A stretch of DNA of 64,000 nucleotides from Dromiciops gliroides (taxonomy: Eukaryota > Chordata > Mammalia > Microbiotheria > Microbiotheriidae): positions 154,784,562 through 154,848,561 of the forward strand of contig NC_057862.1 in NCBI RefSeq assembly GCF_019393635.1. The letters run 5' to 3'. The notes beneath the pieces are model-generated. The model did no database searches. It saw nothing but the letters and a program-made list of their open reading frames with translations, and had not been told where the DNA came from. Shown one piece after another: positions 59,740 to 64,000 of the stretch. The first letter of the stretch is position 1. The number at the start of each line of letters is the position of its first letter. The translations under genes were made by a program, and so were the position numbers.

Positions 59740-60460
59740 AGCATTTTCAAAACAAACATTTCTTGATATCTCTTGTTTTTATATCTTCTTCCTTTCCAAA
59801 TATATCCCTAACTCTCTCTTTTACCCAGAGAACCATCCCTTGTAACAAAAAATAAAAAGAGAGACACAGAGACAGAGAGCAGTCCAGCAAAACTAACAGA
59901 CATCAACTGAGTCTGACAATGTATGTAACACTTTGTACCCACAGTGCCCCCCACCTTCATTCTCTACACCCGGGCACAGAAGGGAGACACATTTTCTTCT
60001 CTCCTCTTCCTGACCAAGTTTGATTATTATAATTACACAGCATTCAATTTTGATTTGTTATTGTTCGGGTTTTTAATTTGCATTGTTATAGTTATGACAT
60101 ATGTACCATATCAATATCTCTATCTATCCATCCATCCATCCATCCATCCATCCATCCATCCATCTACATACTTTTCCTGGTTCTACTTGCTTCACTCTAC
60201 ATCAATTTATCTAAGCTTTCCCATGCATCCCTGTATTCTTCCAGTTAGACATTTGTTGTGATATGGTGGTACCCTATTGCATTCATGTACCATGATTTGT
60301 TTTGCTTTCCCCAGTCAAGGGGCATCTGCTTTATTTCTAGTTCCTTGCTACCACAAAGTACTACCAAAAAAATGCTGTTACAAATATTTGGAGTAGAGGA
60401 GACCTTTTTTTCCCATCTATTTTTGATCTCCTTGGGGAGACCATAACATTCTAAAAATGC
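59740..60460 (-). mobile_element. L1 3' UTR, antisense
   Basis: Pyrimidine text CTTTCCAAATATATCCC, CTTGCTTCACTCTACATCAATTTATCTAAGC, ATACCCTATTGCATTCATG-like, CCATGATTTGTTTTGC, AGTCAAGGGGCATCTGC, AAATGCTGTTACAAATATTTG. Contains (ATCC)n at 60123. Confidence 0.72.
60123..60165. repeat. (ATCC)n microsatellite
   Basis: Ten CATC units within the L1 3' UTR. Confidence 0.97.
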
Positions 60461-60744
60461 ATTTAAACAAAGCATCAAGAGGATTTTCAGCTGACAAAGT
60501 CAACAAATACATAGCTCAAGCCATTCATGAAATGCCTATTTTGCTAAGGATGCAATACCACTTTCAGCAGGCAGCTTCTCCTGGCCCTTCTAATTACTAG
60601 CGTGGTGCCCTCTATGTTACCTTCTATCTGCTCTGTATGAATTTTACATATATACAGAGGGAGGTCAGAGAAAAGTCCTCCCAAAGTATTCATAAAAAGA
60701 AGTCTCCCAGGCTAGCCATCTCTTCATTCCCCACCAGCAGTATT
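60461..60744. other. Unrecognised sequence
   Basis: No feature supported. Confidence 0.35.
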
Positions 60745-61100
60745 CCTTTGAAATAGACTCCATCATGAACATATCCCATGCCGGTACCTTCCCTCTCCCC
60801 CTCCTTTTCAGCTTCCTTTTGTATATTGTCTTCCCCCATTTGATTGCAATCTCTTCAAAGATAGGCGTTATCTTTCTTTTTAATATTTGTATCTTCAACA
60901 CTTAGCACAATGCCTGGCACATAGTACTTGTTTAATATATGTTAATTGACTACCTGACCTATTTATGTACATATCATTCCTCTCATTGGAATGTAAGCTA
61001 TTGAGGATTAGTGTTTTTGCTTTTTCTTTCTATACCCAGTGGCTAGTAGAGTGCCTGGTATATAGCAAGTATTTAATAAATGTTTGTTGATTGATTAATA
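60745..61100 (+). mobile_element. Two consecutive L2/CR1 LINE 3' ends
   Basis: 60745-60960: CATTTGATTGCAATCTCTTCAAAGATAGG, TAGCACAATGCCTGGCACATAG.ACTTG. 60965-61100: TCATTGGAATGTAAGCTATTGAGG, GAGTGCCTGGTATATAGCAAG, TTTAATAAATGTTTGTTGATTGATT. Each has its own terminus, so two copies. Confidence 0.88.
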
Positions 61101-61170
61101 GATATAAAAATAAGACAATCTCTACTCTCAAAGAGTTCTATGCAATATCAATACAGTGTATCAGAAAGTA
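61101..61170 (-). mobile_element. L2/CR1 fragment
   Basis: AAAATAAGACAATCTCTACTCTCAAAGAGTTC. Confidence 0.6.
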
Positions 61171-61501
61171 TGTTCTCCTTTCTTCTCTCTCCCTCCATTT
61201 ACAAGGCTACTAACTAAAGATAATTTTTTTATTGATTGTTTGCTATTTTATGTGGGCGCAGTTCTTGGTGCCCCAAAACATTTACAAAAGTGACATCAAA
61301 GATTACTAAGGATAATTTTTTAAAATGCTTCCTCCTCTAAAGTTGCTTCCAATTCTTTGTCATAGCATAAAGGTGACCCAAGTTTCTCAAATGCTAAACT
61401 GCTATGTAAGTGGAATATAATTTCTGACAGATCCTTCCAAGCCGAGAAGACTTTGAATAGGGATCTGGAGATGAGAGAGACAGAGATATTTTATATACCT
61501 A

Positions 61502-61502
<1 letters not shown>
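61171..61502. other. Unrecognised sequence
   Basis: No feature supported. Confidence 0.4.

Positions 61503-61569
<67 letters not shown>
61503..61569. repeat. (TATC)n microsatellite
   Basis: About 17 TATC units adjoining the tail side of the next SINE. Confidence 0.98.
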
Positions 61570-61570
61570 A

Positions 61571-61715
61571 TCTGTTGTTCATTCACATAACACCATTTTG
61601 GGTTTTCTGGGCAAAAATATTCAAGTGGTTTGTCATTTCCTTCCCCATCTCATTTTACAGATGAAGAAACTGAGGCACACAGGGTTAAGTGGCTTGCCCA
61701 GGATCATGCACACAT
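61571..61715 (-). mobile_element. RTE-tailed SINE, 5'-truncated
   Basis: TCTGTTGTTCATTCACATAACACCATTTTGGG, TCATTTCCTTCCCCATCTCATTTTACAG, GGGTTAAGTGGCTTGCCCAGG; stops before the tRNA head. Confidence 0.88.
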
Positions 61716-61734
61716 GCACATATATACATTTTTG

Positions 61735-61855
61735 TGTGATTTTGCACAAGCCACTAAAAACCTCTCTGGGCCTCAGTTTCCTCATATGTAAAATGATTGA
61801 GGTTGACCAGATGACCTCTAAGGGACTTTCTACCTCTAATTCTGGGAAAATCTGT
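61735..61855 (+). mobile_element. MIR
   Basis: TGTGATTTTGCACAAGCCAC, CTGGGCCTCAGTTTCCTCATATGTAAAATG, AGATGACCTCTAAGGGACTTTC. Confidence 0.85.
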
Positions 61856-62089
61856 TTCTAACCTGCTGCTCTTTCAAGTACAAAAATCCAGAAAATAACT
61901 ATCCTCAGCATTTAGGGATACATAATTTTCAGGTTTATCTCAGTCTGGGGTTAAAAGAATAAATATAATATTATCTGATACCTTACCAAAGAGCACTTTT
62001 TTTAAAAAGTCAAGTTCAAGCACAGTGGGGTTTTTGTCCCATTTTTATTGTTATTAAATGCTTTCTATTCTCTAAGAAGTTTGGACTCA
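61856..62089. other. Unrecognised sequence
   Basis: No feature supported. Confidence 0.35.
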
Positions 62090-62345
62090 TTAATTACAGT
62101 GGTAGTAATTATAGCCCACTTGTATTTCTGCAGAGCCCTTCTTATGAGGAGCTCGGAATGCTTTATAAACATGACCTCATTAATCCTCACAGCATCCCTG
62201 GCAGGTAGAGAGCGGATGCTACCATCATGCCCTGCTTCATAAACAAGGAGGAGGCCTAAAGATTTGCCAGGGGAGATTCACAGTGAGTCAAGGGTACAGA
62301 TCCCACCGGGAAGCTCTGAAGCCTCTTACAACCCGGTGCCTCTCT
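62090..62345 (-). mobile_element. MIR
   Basis: Antisense TAGTAATTATAGCCCACTTG, GAGCTCGGAATGCTTTATAAAC, ACCTCATTAATCCTCACAGCATCCCTGGCAGGTAG, GGAAGCTCTGAAGCCTC. Confidence 0.78.
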
Positions 62346-62444
62346 GTAGGAAAAGGGTCATGACTTCAGGGAAATCTGCACTGTCCGCATCACTATCTAT
62401 CTTCAAGGACGTGAACACTGTTTGTGTTCCAAAAGCAGTGATTT

Positions 62445-62620
62445 CATTCTGCCACTTCTCTATTCCCTACTGTTTGTAGGAAAAAGTCCAAACTCCCCAG
62501 CCTGGTGCTCAAGGCCCTCTAAAGTCTGGCCCCAATCAGCCTTTCCAATTTTTATCTTTCACTTTTCTGATTCTACACCTTTGCTTTTCTTGCCCTCCTG
62601 TTGACTTTCCTCTTCCTCCA
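62445..62620 (+). mobile_element. L2/CR1 LINE fragment
   Basis: TGTAGGAAAAAGTCCAAACTCC, CTGGTGCTCAAGGCCCTCTAAAGTCTGGCCCCAATC, CTTGCCCTCC. Confidence 0.75.
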
Positions 62621-62689
62621 CACCCACCTAAGTTCAAATCACCAAGCCCATCTCTGGAGATTAAAATGAATGAGGCATGTAGATCAGAA

Positions 62690-62830
62690 GGGTCAAACCC
62701 AGGTACCACCTGCAACACTTCCTAGTGCTCCCTGAACCAGATTAAAATGTAATTGGGAAATATTTAACAAAATTAATAGAAGTAGAATAGAGCATAGATA
62801 ATGTTAATATGCGATTTCCTAAGTCAGTAT
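62690..62830. repeat. Unclassified interspersed repeat, possible DNA transposon end
   Basis: GGTCAAACCCAGG, ACACTTCCTAGTGCTCCCTGAACCAGATTAAAATGTAATTGGGAAATATTTAACAAAAT, AGCATAGATAATGTTAATATG. I recall this text as a dispersed mammalian repeat with GGTGTCAAAC ends. A GTTTGACACCTCC lies at 63249-63261 in the inverted sense. Confidence 0.42.
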
Positions 62831-63484
62831 TGTTGAGTGGCCATATAGATAACCCACTCCCCAATCATTCACAAGAGACCTCTGGAATGCATGTGCAACA
62901 AGGGATATGCTTTGGGACAGGAAGGAATAGGTGGAACACAAAAACAGGAGATGGAGAAGCTGAGCTACATGTGGAAGTTAAGGAGAGGTCTGTGCATTCA
63001 CAAGGCTCCTACAGAGAAGCATGTGTGCTGAGAAACTGACATCCCACAGAGATGCTGAAATAGTAACAGAGCCACAACAGGGAGAAGCAATCCTGAGAAC
63101 CTAGTCCTTCCTACTACTAGAGAAATTGGATCAACAAGGAACCATATGGGATGTTGGGGCATCCTGGAAGTATCCCTTTGCTGTTCCTATCAGTCATATG
63201 GACTAGATAGGTCTTGAGGGGAAGGGGGACCCAACAGAAGGAGGTCTTGTTTGACACCTCCAGAAAGGGAAGGAGAGTTTTCCCAGTGGTTGAGAAACTT
63301 AAGCCAATTTAAATTTTTTTTGGATGGTTTAACTAAGCCTGTCCTGGATTTGATGTTTTGTTAGCCAGAGGACTTTTTGTTAGCAAGGTATCTATGGTCC
63401 CTTTTTGGAAGAGCAGAACATGCCAGATATAAATGTTACCAATGTTTCCTTGATGGAATGAAGGAAGTTTAAAATTAGTGAAAA
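62831..63484. other. Unrecognised sequence
   Basis: No exon or repeat recognised apart from the GTTTGACACC noted above. Confidence 0.4.
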
Positions 63485-63640
63485 ACTATTTAGTACACAT
63501 TTATTAAATGTAAAGTGCTCTGCTTAGCTCTGTGGATATAAAGATAAAGATGAGAGTCCCTACCTTCAAGAAGCTTACATTCTAACAAGCAGAGGAACAG
63601 TGATGCAGGACAGGTATCAAGGTTTGGGAAGTCATAGGAA
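63485..63640 (-). mobile_element. L2/CR1 LINE 3' end
   Basis: ACACATTTATTAAATGTAAAGTGCTCTGC, GGATATAAAGATAAAGATGAGAGTCCCTACCTTCAAGAAGCTTACATTC. Confidence 0.85.
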
Positions 63641-64000
63641 TGAGTAATGAAACAATAAAGACAGTCAACTGATCAGACCTTTCCAGAAGAAATTGCATGA
63701 TTGACTTAATTACAGTTTCTAGAGCAAGAAGTGGGAAGCTGGTGGGAAGGGAAATGATATCTTCAAGGTGGCAGGTCAGAAAATTGTCCAGATGAAAGGG
63801 CATGGGTAGATCTGGAGCCAAGTAGACAGAGCTAGGTCTCACTGATCAGGACAGTCCAGCTCCAGGGCAGGAGTTCCAAAACATAATCTTTGGCAGTCCA
63901 GTTAAAGATCTTTTTGAGAGACTCCACATTTGTTGTGTCAGAGGCCAGATTCAATTTACACATGAGTTAATTTGGGGACTCATCTGAGATCAATTGCATT
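63641..64000. other. Unrecognised sequence
   Basis: Possible continuation of the L2 to about 63790 (ATGATATCTTCAAGGTGG), otherwise nothing recognised. Confidence 0.4.

Noticed and set aside
1-64000. CRISPR array, operon, bacterial promoter or prophage
   Set aside because: The repeat content is vertebrate; the regular repeats are microsatellites without spacers.

Overview
The window looks like an intergenic or intronic stretch of a marsupial chromosome, probably an Australian or related (australidelphian) lineage. The main sign is about 45 copies of a tRNA-derived SINE that starts GGGGCAGCTAGGTGG and carries the box-B-like core GAGTTCAAAT; I know this SINE as abundant in Australian marsupials. 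They sit in a background of MIR/THER-type SINEs, L2/CR1-clade LINEs, marsupial-type L1 pieces and RTE (BovB-like) SINE tails. The species call is inference from repeat families.

No complete protein-coding gene is visible. The long open frames are simple repeats or shadows of transposable elements. The one exon-like segment is 76 nt on the minus strand (22106-22181). It is flanked by AG and GT splice dinucleotides and encodes a protein-like peptide I cannot name. If real, much of the window is intron of an unidentified minus-strand gene.

Layout. 0.9-2 kb: a candidate conserved block and a 600-bp (GGGAA)n array. 2-9 kb: SINE, MIR and L2 copies and a three-layer nest (older repeat, then L1, then two SINEs at 7.1-8.6 kb). 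9.2-14.6 kb: an antisense L1 block with several SINEs. 15-28 kb: L2 and MIR copies, the exon candidate, and SINE clusters, including two insertions at one site (26.7-27.1 kb). 28-34 kb: (TTTTC)n, (CT)n, an L2 reverse-transcriptase fossil retaining a YIDD box, and a decayed Ty3/gypsy-like integrase (33.6-33.85 kb). 35-41 kb: MIR copies and candidate conserved blocks. 42-45 kb: a 1.9-kb antisense L2 carrying four SINEs and a 31-G run, then a probable LTR. 46-54 kb: L1 pieces and SINEs, including a two-SINE composite insertion. 54.3-54.6 kb: a 7SL (SRP) RNA retropseudogene. 55-64 kb: a hAT-like element split by an L1, MIR copies, CR1/L3 and L2 ends and microsatellites.

Many insertions have visible target-site duplications (TSDs), so nesting order can be read directly: MIR, L2 and hAT-like elements are the oldest hosts, L1 is intermediate, and the tRNA SINEs are mostly youngest. 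Six to eight blocks free of recognised repeats, rich in TAAT motifs, are candidate conserved noncoding elements. That is a judgement from composition, not from an alignment.
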